64,000 bases of DNA from the NCBI RefSeq assembly GCF_002302635.1, contig NZ_CP022387.1:1984001-2048000 (forward strand), written 5' to 3'. This DNA comes from Capnocytophaga stomatis. Its GTDB lineage: Bacteria > Bacteroidota > Bacteroidia > Flavobacteriales > Flavobacteriaceae. Positions 49,517-58,439 of this stretch are shown here, piece after piece (position 1 is the first letter of the stretch; every line of letters begins with the position of its first letter). A program made the translations under genes and the position numbers. Below the pieces are notes generated by a model. The model saw only the letters and a program-made list of their open reading frames with translations. It had not been told where the DNA came from and did no database searches.

Positions 49517-52375
49517 ATGAATTATTTGCTCTTTTTTGACCTTTCGTTGGATGCCGATTTCGCTACTTTTTTGCCCAATGCCTACATTGCGGAACAAAAA
49601 GGCAGTGCTTGGTATTTCTTTAAGAAGGCAAACGAAGAAACTCTTAAAAGTTTACCTCAAATAGTTTCAAATGAAAGACAAAAACAGCTTCTGGAATTGA
49701 TAAATACCCTTCAGAAGCCCGTTTTGATTAAAAAGTTTGCGAAAAAGTCCGCTTCGGTGGAGGTTTTGTACAAAAATACGCAACAAAAGCAAGTAATATT
49801 GACGTATATTGAGGAAAAGACTGCACAAATTCTGCAAATTATTTCAGAAAATGACTTTTTCCTGACGGTCAATCTCAACACTAAAGATGAAATCGCTAAA
49901 CAGAAAATACAAATCACCCAAAAGATTTTCCAGCCTTTCTTGGAGTTCGAAAAAACAGAAGTAGGCATCACCTATAGGCTTTCCTTATTAGATGATAATG
50001 AGCAAATTATTCCTTATCAGCATCGGATAGAATTACTAAATAATGAAAAGTCGTGGCTTGTTATCGATAAGAAATTGATAAAAGTCGCTCACATTAAGGC
50101 ACTGAACGTAAAACCCTTCCTAAATAAGGCAGAAGTTTTCATTCCAGAGAAACTCATTAGCGAATATTTTGACAAATTTCTCAAAGGAATCCTCAAAAAA
50201 GTGGAAATTAACGCAAAAGGTTTCGATATTATTCATAAAAATGAAGTAATTGCAACAAAATTGCACTTAATGCACGACTTTTTTGCTAATCATTACAAAA
50301 TATATCTGGAATTTGATTACGAAGGTTACGCATTTAGCAGCAACCAATCTAAAAAATCACATTCCGTATTGGAAATGAAAGCCAATGAAGAGCTTCAAAT
50401 TACCAATTATAAGAGAAATCTTCAGCAAGAAACCGAAAAACACCAAGTTTTAATCAATTTAGGCTTTACAGAAAGCGAAGGAACTTTCTTTTTGAAGAAA
50501 GAAAACCCATTTGCTTCTTATTTTTATCTGTTAGAAAAGAAAAATGACTTACTTGAAGCCGATTTTTCCCTTAAAGAAATTGAAATTGACGGAAAGAAAG
50601 CTCCAATAACTCCCCCAGAACTGTTATTTTCCGAAACAAAAAGCGAAAATGACTGGTTTGACCTCAATATGAGAGTAAAACAAGGTGATTTGACCTTCCA
50701 TTTTAAGGATTTGATTAAAAATATAAGAGAAAACAACCCGATTTATACGCTTTCTGACGGAAATATATTCATTATTCCGCAAGAGTGGTTCAGCAGATAC
50801 GGAACTTTAATGAAGTTTGCCAAAATTTCAGAAGGAAAACTGCAACTTCCTAAGAGTAACTACGCACTTTTGGAGGAATTACCCGAATTAAAAGCACAAA
50901 CACTCGTTAGTAATGTTACATACACGCCTTCACCAAACCTGAAAGCCACACTTCGTCCGTATCAGCAGGAAGGTGTGAAATGGCTTCTGGAACATCACTA
51001 TAACGGATTGGGAGCTTGCCTTGCTGATGATATGGGACTTGGTAAAACCCTGCAAACCATAGCTTTGCTCGTAGATGTTCACGATAAACTTCCGGAAGTA
51101 GAGAACCATCACCCAGCAGATTTGTTCAGTTCCGTACAAAAACAAAAAGAACCTCTCCGAGTTTTGGTAATTCTCCCGTCATCTTTGGTATTTAACTGGT
51201 ATGACGAAACAAAACGCTTTGCACCTCACTTCAAATGCACGCAATATGTGGGTAATGACCGTAAGGGAAAGGCAAATCGGTTGCAGAATTACGATATGAT
51301 TTTCACGAGTTATCCCATCGTGACCCGAGATGCGAAAATCTTTCAAAAACAAGAGTTCCGATACATTATTTTAGATGAAAGCCAACGCATAAAGAATAAA
51401 AACTCGCAAATATTTAAAGCAATTCACGAAATTAAAGCTCAGCATAAAATTTCTTTGAGTGGAACGCCCATAGAAAACTCTTTGAGTGACTTATGGTCGC
51501 AAATGCAATTCATTAACCCCAATATTTTAGGGAGTTTTTCGCATTTTAGTAAGTATTTCAAGCATAATATTGAGAAAAAAGGCGACCTTGTTGCATTAGA
51601 AGAGCTAAAAACCATCATAAGTCCCTTTCTTTTACGCCGAACAAAGGAACAAGTACTTGATGATTTGCCTGAAATGATGGAACAAATCATATATTGCGAA
51701 CTTTCTGAAGCTCAGCAGCAATGGTATGAGCGTGAAAAATCAAAAGCTCGGAATGAATTACTTCGTATAGAGCGTAAAATCACTCAATTTAACGCATTAA
51801 ACGTGCTAATGAGGCTTCGGCAGATAAGCAATCATCCGAAATTGGTAGATGAAACCAGTGAAATTCCATCAGGAAAGTATGAGGAAGTGATTAATTATAT
51901 GGAACTTGTGTTACATTCCGACCATAAAGCCCTTGTTTTCAGTAGTTTTGTATCACATTTGGAGATATTTGAAAAATGGTGCAATGAGCAAGGCGTACAA
52001 TATGCCAAACTTACCGGAGAAGTGCCTACGCAACAGCGAAAAGCAGAAGTTGAAGCCTTTCAAAGCAATCGGCAAGTAAAATTTTTCTTCATTTCACTCA
52101 AAGCCGGAGAGGTTGGGCTCAATCTTACCGAAGCTTCACACGTACTTTTGCTTGATCCTTGGTGGAATCCCTTTTCGGAAAGGCAAGCCATCGCTCGTGC
52201 ACATCGATTAGGGCAGAAAAACAAGGTAAATGTGGCTCGTTTTGTATCTAAAAACACAATTGAAGAAAAAATCATCAAACTACAACAAACTAAAAAAGAA
52301 CTTTCACAAAATATCGTTGAAGAAACTGCATTAGTTGCTGAGGTTATCGAAAAAATTGATGAAATTTTAGAATAA
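49517..52375 (+). CDS. SNF2-family DNA helicase/translocase
   Basis: The 952-residue protein has a long N-terminal region and a two-lobed SNF2 motor. Walker A is DMGLGKT at 505-511. Motif II reads DESQ at 620-623 in place of the usual DEAQ or DEGH. Motif III is SLSGTPIENSL, and motifs V and VI in the second lobe are SLKAGEVGLNLTEASHV and RAHRLGQKNKV. SNF2 proteins move along duplex DNA and remodel protein-DNA complexes. It is a single gene with a strong terminator. The bacterial role is unknown; a defence function is possible but there is no neighbouring support. Confidence 0.92.
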   Translation: MNYLLFFDLSLDADFATFLPNAYIAEQKGSAWYFFKKANEETLKSLPQIVSNERQKQLLELINTLQKPVLIKKFAKKSASVEVLYKNTQQKQVILTYIEEKTAQILQIISENDFFLTVNLNTKDEIAKQKIQITQKIFQPFLEFEKTEVGITYRLSLLDDNEQIIPYQHRIELLNNEKSWLVIDKKLIKVAHIKALNVKPFLNKAEVFIPEKLISEYFDKFLKGILKKVEINAKGFDIIHKNEVIATKLHLMHDFFANHYKIYLEFDYEGYAFSSNQSKKSHSVLEMKANEELQITNYKRNLQQETEKHQVLINLGFTESEGTFFLKKENPFASYFYLLEKKNDLLEADFSLKEIEIDGKKAPITPPELLFSETKSENDWFDLNMRVKQGDLTFHFKDLIKNIRENNPIYTLSDGNIFIIPQEWFSRYGTLMKFAKISEGKLQLPKSNYALLEELPELKAQTLVSNVTYTPSPNLKATLRPYQQEGVKWLLEHHYNGLGACLADDMGLGKTLQTIALLVDVHDKLPEVENHHPADLFSSVQKQKEPLRVLVILPSSLVFNWYDETKRFAPHFKCTQYVGNDRKGKANRLQNYDMIFTSYPIVTRDAKIFQKQEFRYIILDESQRIKNKNSQIFKAIHEIKAQHKISLSGTPIENSLSDLWSQMQFINPNILGSFSHFSKYFKHNIEKKGDLVALEELKTIISPFLLRRTKEQVLDDLPEMMEQIIYCELSEAQQQWYEREKSKARNELLRIERKITQFNALNVLMRLRQISNHPKLVDETSEIPSGKYEEVINYMELVLHSDHKALVFSSFVSHLEIFEKWCNEQGVQYAKLTGEVPTQQRKAEVEAFQSNRQVKFFFISLKAGEVGLNLTEASHVLLLDPWWNPFSERQAIARAHRLGQKNKVNVARFVSKNTIEEKIIKLQQTKKELSQNIVEETALVAEVIEKIDEILE

Positions 52376-52477
52376 TATTTTAATAAACAAATTTTTCTAA
52401 CAATAAAAATTTATTTAAAACGAGATAAAATAATCAGTAAACAGATATAAAATCTTTATAAAGTATTGTTTTAATAT

Positions 52478-52527
52478 GCACAAATGAATGATTTGAAGGT
52501 AAAAATCATTTATTTGTGCTTATTTTT
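52478..52527 (+). terminator. Rho-independent terminator of the SNF2 helicase gene
   Basis: A 17-base stem (52478-52494 and 52503-52519) with a single G-U pair at the centre and an 8-base loop is followed by TTATTTTTTT. This is one of the strongest terminators in the window. Confidence 0.88.
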
Positions 52528-52641
52528 TTATTTTTTAAGCTCATAAATAACAAAATTGACCGTATAAATGCTGTTTTTGTTTGATAAAATGGTGAAAAAT
52601 AATATATAATTCAATTTTTTGACAGAAAAAATGATATATCA

Positions 52642-52809
52642 AACTTGCTGATTCATTTCTGAAAGTTGATAATTCATTTCTGAATATTGATAATTTATTT
52701 ATGAAGTTTGCTGATTGATTTATGCAAGTTGCTAATTCATTTCTGCAAGTTGCTAATTCATTTCTGTATCTTGCTAATTGATTTCTGTAGTTTGATAAAT
52801 TACTTCTAA
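52642..52809. repeat. 21-bp tandem array
   Basis: Eight 21-base units run end to end, with consensus AAGTTGCTAATTCATTTCTG plus one base, at 52642, 52663, 52684, 52705, 52726, 52747, 52768 and 52789. Units 5 and 6 differ by a single base; outer units have diverged more. It lies in the 554-base gap between the SNF2 gene and the NamZ-like gene, which also holds two terminators. One frame reads as imperfect heptads for about 24 codons and then stops, so it is not coding. Confidence 0.93.
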
Positions 52810-52830
52810 CTGATAAAAAATAAAAAAAAG

Positions 52831-52856
52831 AAAGGCAAGATATTACTCTTGCCTTT
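52831..52856 (-). terminator. Terminator of the NamZ-like gene
   Basis: AAAGGCAAGA (52831-52840) and TCTTGCCTTT (52847-52856) form a perfect 10-base stem with a 6-base loop. On the minus strand it is followed by a long T-rich tract, so it ends the transcript of the gene at 52930. Confidence 0.85.
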
Positions 52857-52929
52857 CGATTATAAATTATTATGTATTGATATTTTATTTCTGTTTATTG
52901 AATACGGATAAAATAAAATTGATATCTTA

Positions 52930-54174
52930 TTACTTGTAGATTAAATATTTCTTCCGTGTTTGTTTGAATTTATCCAGAGCGGGTTGCCACGTTTTCCGTA
53001 TTTCGTCATCGCTTTTCTGGTCGATGATTTGTTGTTTCAGTGTGGCGTTTCCTGCAATCTTATTGAAAGAGGAAGTGAAAAAAGGCATTTTTACTCCCTT
53101 CGATTGCTCGAGGGCTTTTTTCAGCCAAGTAAAATTCAACTTCGATAAGGTAGGATGATTCCTCAAATCTTCTCCATAGCAAACCTTTCCGTTGAACATA
53201 GGCTTCTTGTCGCCTTCATTGGGTTTCGGGGTAAAGCTAAAGGAAGTATTTTCGAGGTATGGTGAGCCATATACCTGAAATTGCCACGAAGTTCCGCGTC
53301 CCATACTAATATTTGTGCCTTCAAAGAAACACAAGCTGGGATAAAGGTTGATAGAAACATCGTTGGGCAAGTTCGGCGAGGGTTTTACCGGCAAACTGTA
53401 AGGCGTTTGATGCGTGTAATTGGCAAGAGGGATAACCTTGAGGTTGGCAACCAAATTATTGTTGAGCCACTTCTCTCCGTTAATCATCTGCCCGTATTCA
53501 CCAATGGTCATTGCGTAAACTACAGGGACAGGATGCATCCCGATGAAGCTCTTAAACTCAGGTTCGAGTACGGGACCGTCAATGTAGTGAGCATTGGGGT
53601 TAGGTCGGTCAAGAACCACGACGGGTAATTGTTGTTCGGCACAGGCTTCCATAACATAATGCAGGGTAGAGATGTAAGTATAGAAACGCACCCCGACATC
53701 TTGCAAATCAAAAAGGACTACGTCAAGGTCTGCGAGTTGTTCTTTGGTAGGTTTTTTGTTTTTTCCGTAAAGTGACACGATAGGAAGCCCGGTTTTGCTG
53801 TCTTTACCGTCTTTTACCACTTCACCGGCGTCGGCTTGCCCGCGAAAACCGTGTTCCGGAGCAAAAACCTTGATAACTTTCACGTCTTTCTTTAAAAGTG
53901 TATCAACCAGATGAACATATTTGCCGTTTTGGGTCTTTACAATTCCGGTTTGATTGGTAACTATCCCAACTTTTTTGTTCTGTAAGAGAGTAAGATACAA
54001 ATCCATTCGGTTTGCTCCCAAAATAATTTCCTGCGAAGTTTCCTGAGTGGGTGTGAAGGCTTTGTTGGTGATTTTTTGTCCATTATTTTTGCACGAAGCC
54101 ATCAAGAATAGCAAAAAAATTGTATTTTTGACCTTTCTAATAAAAAAGTTACGGTTGAATTTTCCATTTTTCAT
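52930..54174 (-). CDS. DUF1343 lipoprotein, NamZ-like exo-beta-N-acetylmuramidase
   Basis: The 414-residue protein has a lipoprotein signal (FLLFLMASCKNNGQK near residues 18-32) and the DUF1343 domain (about 55-410), with KVGIVTNQTGIVK, HGFRGQADAGE and FDLQDVGVRFYTYISTLHY. NamZ of this family removes terminal N-acetylmuramic acid from peptidoglycan fragments. I set the start at 54174 (MKNGKFNRNFF), giving a normal signal peptide; the in-frame ATG at 54285 would cover the promoter. Single gene, diverging from the permease gene with overlapping 5' ends. Confidence 0.85.
   Translation of the reverse strand: MKNGKFNRNFFIRKVKNTIFLLFLMASCKNNGQKITNKAFTPTQETSQEIILGANRMDLYLTLLQNKKVGIVTNQTGIVKTQNGKYVHLVDTLLKKDVKVIKVFAPEHGFRGQADAGEVVKDGKDSKTGLPIVSLYGKNKKPTKEQLADLDVVLFDLQDVGVRFYTYISTLHYVMEACAEQQLPVVVLDRPNPNAHYIDGPVLEPEFKSFIGMHPVPVVYAMTIGEYGQMINGEKWLNNNLVANLKVIPLANYTHQTPYSLPVKPSPNLPNDVSINLYPSLCFFEGTNISMGRGTSWQFQVYGSPYLENTSFSFTPKPNEGDKKPMFNGKVCYGEDLRNHPTLSKLNFTWLKKALEQSKGVKMPFFTSSFNKIAGNATLKQQIIDQKSDDEIRKTWQPALDKFKQTRKKYLIYK
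54123..54130 (+). promoter_or_regulatory. Promoter -7 element for the LolC/E-like gene
   Basis: TATTTTTG fits TAnnTTTG and lies 24 bases before the TTG start chosen for the permease. It sits inside the signal-peptide codons of the oppositely oriented NamZ-like gene. Confidence 0.45.
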
Positions 54175-55393
54175 AGCACGACGAATTATTTTTTCGAAAT
54201 CGGACAAAAGTACAGTATCTTCTCCAATTATCAAAATGGCGATAGTGGCTATTGCTGTCGGGATAATGATGATGCTCGTTGCCATTGCTACCGGAATGGG
54301 CTTGCAACGAAAAATACGAGAGAAAATTGTTGCCTTTCAGGGACATATTCAAATCTACAACTACGATAACAACGCTTCGGAAGTTTCCATAAAACCTATT
54401 TCCATTCATCAGGATTTTTATCCGAAATTCGCAAATATTCCCGAAATTACGCATATTCAGGCGGTAGCTACCAAAGGAGGAATTGTCCGTACCGAAAACA
54501 GTTATGAGGCAATCTTAGCCAAAGGGGTAGGGAAGGACTACAATTGGGAATTAATGAAGGAATTCATAAAAGAAGGACGTATTCCTAATTTTAAAGAAGA
54601 AGAAATCAGTAATGAAATTCTCATTTCGGAATATTTCGCTAACAGGTTGAATTTGAAACTCGGAGATAGCTGTCACGCCATCTTTCTGAAAGATGAAAGT
54701 TCACAAATGCCTAATCAGAGGAATTTTAAAATTGTTGGGATTTACAATAGTGGTTTTCAGGAATTTGATGCATCATATATTTTTACGGATATTAGGCAAA
54801 TTCAGCGTATTAATCAGTGGAAAGCGGAAGAAATCGGCAACTTTGAAGTTTTTATCAATGACTTTGATAAAATAGAATCAGTAGGAATGAAAGTTTACGG
54901 GGAAACGGTTTCACATCTTGATTCACAAACAATTATCCAGAAGTATCCTTTTATTTTTGAGTGGTTGGGAATGTTTGATTTTAATATTTACCTCATCATC
55001 GGGATAATGATTATCGTTGGCGGGTTCAATATGATAACTGCTATTTTGGTGTTAATTCTGGAAAAAACTCCGATGATAGGAACTTTAAAAAGTTTGGGTG
55101 CGACGGATAAAAGCATTCAAGGAATATTTTTGTATAACGCTGCGTATATTATCTCTTTGGGGCTTTTTTGGGGAAATGTATTGGGATTATTATTGCTTTT
55201 CCTTCAGCAGAAATACAGTTTGTTGAAGTTAGACCCAAGTACTTATTATGTAACGGAAGTCCCAATTTATATTGAACCATTGATTATTTTGTTCTTAAAC
55301 ATTGGTGTTTTATTCCTCTGCTTGATGATTTTGCTTTTGCCTACTTACGTTATAACTAAAATATCTCCTACAAAATCAATGAAATTTTCTTAA
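54155..55393 (+). CDS. ABC transporter permease, LolC/E-like
   Basis: The 412-residue protein has a basic N-terminus (NFPFFIARRIIFSKSDK), a first membrane helix near 30-50, a large periplasmic domain (about 60-255) and three C-terminal helices (YLIIGIMIIVGGFNMI and onward). This MacB/FtsX layout matches lipoprotein-releasing LolC/E permeases. I chose a TTG at 54155 because it matches the family N-terminus and follows a promoter. The ATPase partner is not adjacent. A role in lipoprotein release is likely but not proved. Confidence 0.8.
   Translation: MNFPFFIARRIIFSKSDKSTVSSPIIKMAIVAIAVGIMMMLVAIATGMGLQRKIREKIVAFQGHIQIYNYDNNASEVSIKPISIHQDFYPKFANIPEITHIQAVATKGGIVRTENSYEAILAKGVGKDYNWELMKEFIKEGRIPNFKEEEISNEILISEYFANRLNLKLGDSCHAIFLKDESSQMPNQRNFKIVGIYNSGFQEFDASYIFTDIRQIQRINQWKAEEIGNFEVFINDFDKIESVGMKVYGETVSHLDSQTIIQKYPFIFEWLGMFDFNIYLIIGIMIIVGGFNMITAILVLILEKTPMIGTLKSLGATDKSIQGIFLYNAAYIISLGLFWGNVLGLLLLFLQQKYSLLKLDPSTYYVTEVPIYIEPLIILFLNIGVLFLCLMILLLPTYVITKISPTKSMKFS
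54205..54212 (-). promoter_or_regulatory. Promoter -7 element for the NamZ-like gene
   Basis: The minus strand reads TACTTTTG, fitting TAnnTTTG, 30 bases before the start at 54174. It lies inside the coding sequence of the permease gene, so the two transcripts overlap at their 5' ends. Confidence 0.45.
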
Positions 55394-55461
55394 TAGTTAT
55401 TGAGTTTAGAAACGGAAAAAGTTGAAACATTTTTTGAGGAAAAATGTCTGTTAATTTGTAA

Positions 55462-55493
55462 TTGCTGTTGATTCTTTCTTTTTTGTATATTTG
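55462..55493 (+). promoter_or_regulatory. Promoter for holA
   Basis: TATATTTG at 55486-55493 is the -7 element and TTG at 55462-55464 the -33 element, separated by 21 bases. This is one of the best-formed promoters in the window. The start of holA lies only about 17 bases downstream, which favours MNEVKK as the N-terminus. Confidence 0.65.
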
Positions 55494-55509
55494 CATTTTC
55501 ACAATGGTT

Positions 55510-56517
55510 ATGAACGAAGTCAAAAAAATTATTGATAATATCAAAAAGGGGAATATTGCCCCGATTTACTTCCTGATGGGGGAGGAGCCTTATTTTATTG
55601 ATGTGATTTCGGATTATATTGAGGAAAATATCCTTTCGGAAGACGAAAAGGGATTCAACCAGATGGTACTTTATGGTCAAGATGTATCGGTTGCCGATAT
55701 TATCAATAATGCAAAACGCTTCCCGATGATGGCTCCTTATCAGGTAATTATCGTAAAAGAAGCTCAGAATTTGGGGAATTCGGTGGAAGATTTGGTTTCG
55801 TACGTGGAAAATTACACGCCAACAACCGTTTTGGTAATCTGCTACAAGTACAAGACTCTTGATAAACGCAAAAAACTGGTGAAAGCTCTGGGGAAAAATT
55901 GTGTTCTTTTTGAAAGTAAGAAACTTTACGACAGAGATGTGATGAATTGGATTCCAGCCATTTTGAAAGAAAAAGGTTATGCAATTCATCCGCAAGCTAC
56001 GCAAATGCTTGTAGAGTTTTTGGGAACAGATTTAAGCCGAATTCAAAATGAAATAGATAAACTTACTTTGATAGTTTCGCAAAATACGGAAATCACTCCT
56101 GATATTATTGAAAGAAATATAGGAATCAGCAAAGAATTTAATAATTTTGAATTACGAAAAGCAATTGGCGAAAAAGATGAATTCAAAGCGGTACGTATTA
56201 TACGGTATTTTGCTGATAACCCGAAAGATAACCCTATTGTTGTTACTCTTGGTACTCTTTACAGTTTTTTTCAGCAACTTTTGGCTTATCACGGGCTTAG
56301 TGACCAAACTGATAAAAACGTAGCAAGTGTACTGAAAATCAATCCGTATTTTGTTAAAGAATATCATACGGCAGCTCGCAACTACCCGATGAAGAGAGTT
56401 AGTGCCATAATTGCCGGGCTTCGGGAAGTAGATATGAAAAGCAAAGGAGTGGGGGCAGTGAATGCTCCTCAAGCCGACCTACTCAAAGAACTAATCATAA
56501 ATATCTTAAGAAATTAA
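55510..56517 (+). CDS. holA: DNA polymerase III subunit delta
   Basis: A 335-residue clamp-loader subunit. It has the family N-terminus with IAPIYFLMGEEPYFIDVI near residues 14-31, the AAA+ like core with APYQVIIVKEAQNL, and the C-terminal collar with LGTLYSFFQQLLAYHGL. HolA opens the beta clamp in the clamp-loader complex. The start at 55510 gives a leader just after the promoter; a Met two codons upstream is also possible. Confidence 0.93.
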   Translation: MNEVKKIIDNIKKGNIAPIYFLMGEEPYFIDVISDYIEENILSEDEKGFNQMVLYGQDVSVADIINNAKRFPMMAPYQVIIVKEAQNLGNSVEDLVSYVENYTPTTVLVICYKYKTLDKRKKLVKALGKNCVLFESKKLYDRDVMNWIPAILKEKGYAIHPQATQMLVEFLGTDLSRIQNEIDKLTLIVSQNTEITPDIIERNIGISKEFNNFELRKAIGEKDEFKAVRIIRYFADNPKDNPIVVTLGTLYSFFQQLLAYHGLSDQTDKNVASVLKINPYFVKEYHTAARNYPMKRVSAIIAGLREVDMKSKGVGAVNAPQADLLKELIINILRN

Positions 56518-56582
56518 AATTTACTGAGGAATATCGGTATAAAAGCATTATGCGACGGTTTTTCACTGAAAAAATATAAAAG

Positions 56583-58340
56583 ATGTCAGAAATTTCAAAA
56601 AGCAATAAACAAACCTTCAAACAACTTTATCATTTTGTAAAGCCCTATCGCTTTACTTTTTTTGTAGTTGCTTTTTTGTCCGTTTTGGCCTCATTACTCG
56701 CCACTGCTCAGCCTTATCTTATCAAAACCGCTATTGACGATTACATTATTCCTAAAAATTACGAAGGGCTTCTTGTCATCACATATATTTTGGTTGCAAC
56801 ATTAGTGACAGAAGTTCTTGTGCAATTCTTGTTTGCTTATTCTGCAAGTTGGTTGGGACAAACTGTAATCAGAGATGTTCGCAAAAAGCTCTTCGCTCAT
56901 TTGTTGCGTTTTAAAATGGCATATTATGATAAATCATCTGTAGGTGTGTTAGTTACGCGTGCAGTGAATGATATGGAACGCATTGGTGAAGTTTTCAGTT
57001 CGGGGCTTTTTGAAATCATAAGCGATTTGCTGAAAATGGTAGTAATAACAATTGTTATGCTCGTGATTGATTGGCGATTAGCGTTAATAAGTTTTATGGC
57101 GATGCCTTTCATTTTGTATATGACGCGATGGTTTCAAAAATCAATGAAATCAGCTTTTGTTGAGGTTCGTAAAGAAGTTGCCAATCTGAATTCCTTTGTG
57201 CAAGAACGAATTTCGGGAATGAAAATTGTGCAGCTTTTCACGCAAGAAAAAGGAGAATTTGAGAAATTTAAAAAAATCAATGAAAAACATAAAAAAGGTT
57301 GGCTCAGAACGATTTGGTATAACTCTATTTTTTTTCCTATAGGAGATTTGTGTGTATCTATCACGATAGCTGTAATTGTCTGGTACGGAGGATTTAACGC
57401 TATTTCTGAAAATATATTTGATTTAGGAGTTATATTTTTGTTTATCCAGCTTACACAGATGTTATTTCGCCCGCTTAGGCATATTGCTGATAAATTTAAT
57501 ACTTTGCAAATGGGCGTAATAGCCTCTCAACGTGTATTTTCCATTTTAAATACAACGGCAGACCTTGAAAAAGAAGGAACTAAAGAACTCACAAACGTAA
57601 AAGGCAATATCCGATTTGAAAACGTTCGTTTTGAATATGTTGAAGGTGAGGAAATTCTACGTGGAATAAGTTTTGAGGCAAAACAAGGTGAAACAATAGC
57701 CATTGTTGGGGCAACAGGAGCAGGTAAAACAACGATTATCAATCTGTTAAATCGTTTTTATGATATTAAGTCGGGAGCAATTTATATTGATGATATCGAT
57801 ATCAAAACGCTGACTTTGTCTTCATTACGCGAGCATATTGCAGTAGTGTTGCAAGATGTGTTTTTGTTTGCCGATAGTGTTTTGAACAACATTACATTGA
57901 AAAATCCGAATATCAAAGAAGAAGATGTAATTGAAGCAGCAAAAAGCATTGGTGTACACGATTTTTTGATGAAACTTCCTGACGGATATCATTATAACGT
58001 GAAAGAAAGAGGAACGATGCTCTCAGCAGGGCAACGTCAGTTAATAGCCTTTTTGCGTGCGTATATGAGTAAACCTGAGATACTTATTCTTGATGAAGCC
58101 ACTTCGTCAGTTGATTCACATTCGGAAAAAATGATTCAGGAAGCCACCGACAAAATAACCCAAGGACGAACCTCCATCATCATTGCTCACCGACTTACCA
58201 CGGTTAAAAAGGCAGATAAAATCATTGTGTTGGATAAAGGAAATATCGTGGAAATAGGCACTCACGATGAGTTACTTCAGCTTGAAAACGGGTATTACCG
58301 AAATCTTTACGAAGTGCAATTCAAAACAGAAAACGTTTAA
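56583..58340 (+). CDS. ABC exporter, fused permease-ATPase (MsbA-like)
   Basis: The 585-residue protein has six membrane helices in the first 300 residues and a C-terminal nucleotide-binding domain. Walker A is GATGAGKT near 380, the signature is LSAGQ in place of LSGGQ, and Walker B is ILILDEAT. This is a half-transporter that acts as a dimer. Substrate classes include lipids, drugs and peptides; I cannot choose among them. It follows holA by 65 bases and may share its promoter. Confidence 0.9.
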   Translation: MSEISKSNKQTFKQLYHFVKPYRFTFFVVAFLSVLASLLATAQPYLIKTAIDDYIIPKNYEGLLVITYILVATLVTEVLVQFLFAYSASWLGQTVIRDVRKKLFAHLLRFKMAYYDKSSVGVLVTRAVNDMERIGEVFSSGLFEIISDLLKMVVITIVMLVIDWRLALISFMAMPFILYMTRWFQKSMKSAFVEVRKEVANLNSFVQERISGMKIVQLFTQEKGEFEKFKKINEKHKKGWLRTIWYNSIFFPIGDLCVSITIAVIVWYGGFNAISENIFDLGVIFLFIQLTQMLFRPLRHIADKFNTLQMGVIASQRVFSILNTTADLEKEGTKELTNVKGNIRFENVRFEYVEGEEILRGISFEAKQGETIAIVGATGAGKTTIINLLNRFYDIKSGAIYIDDIDIKTLTLSSLREHIAVVLQDVFLFADSVLNNITLKNPNIKEEDVIEAAKSIGVHDFLMKLPDGYHYNVKERGTMLSAGQRQLIAFLRAYMSKPEILILDEATSSVDSHSEKMIQEATDKITQGRTSIIIAHRLTTVKKADKIIVLDKGNIVEIGTHDELLQLENGYYRNLYEVQFKTENV

Positions 58341-58385
58341 AAACTTTGTTCTATAATCAATTTAAGTTTGAATTATTGAAAAATA

Positions 58386-58421
58386 AAAAATCTGCCAAAA
58401 GGTGTCTTAAGGCAGATTTTT
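58386..58421. terminator. Bidirectional terminator between the ABC exporter and sufD
   Basis: AAAAATCTGCC (58386-58396) and GGCAGATTTTT (58411-58421) form a perfect 11-base stem with a 14-base loop. It lies between the two converging genes. Confidence 0.88.
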
Positions 58422-58439
58422 CGAGTTAAAGTACTTGTT

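Noticed and set aside
49517-52375. The SNF2 helicase as part of a DISARM-like defence system.
   Set aside because: None of the other components of such a system is adjacent; its neighbours are an Rrf2 regulator and a NamZ-like gene, each in its own unit.
54175-54285. A 37-residue N-terminal extension of the NamZ-like protein.
   Set aside because: It would bury the lipoprotein signal inside the protein and include the promoter; the Met at 54174 gives a normal signal peptide.
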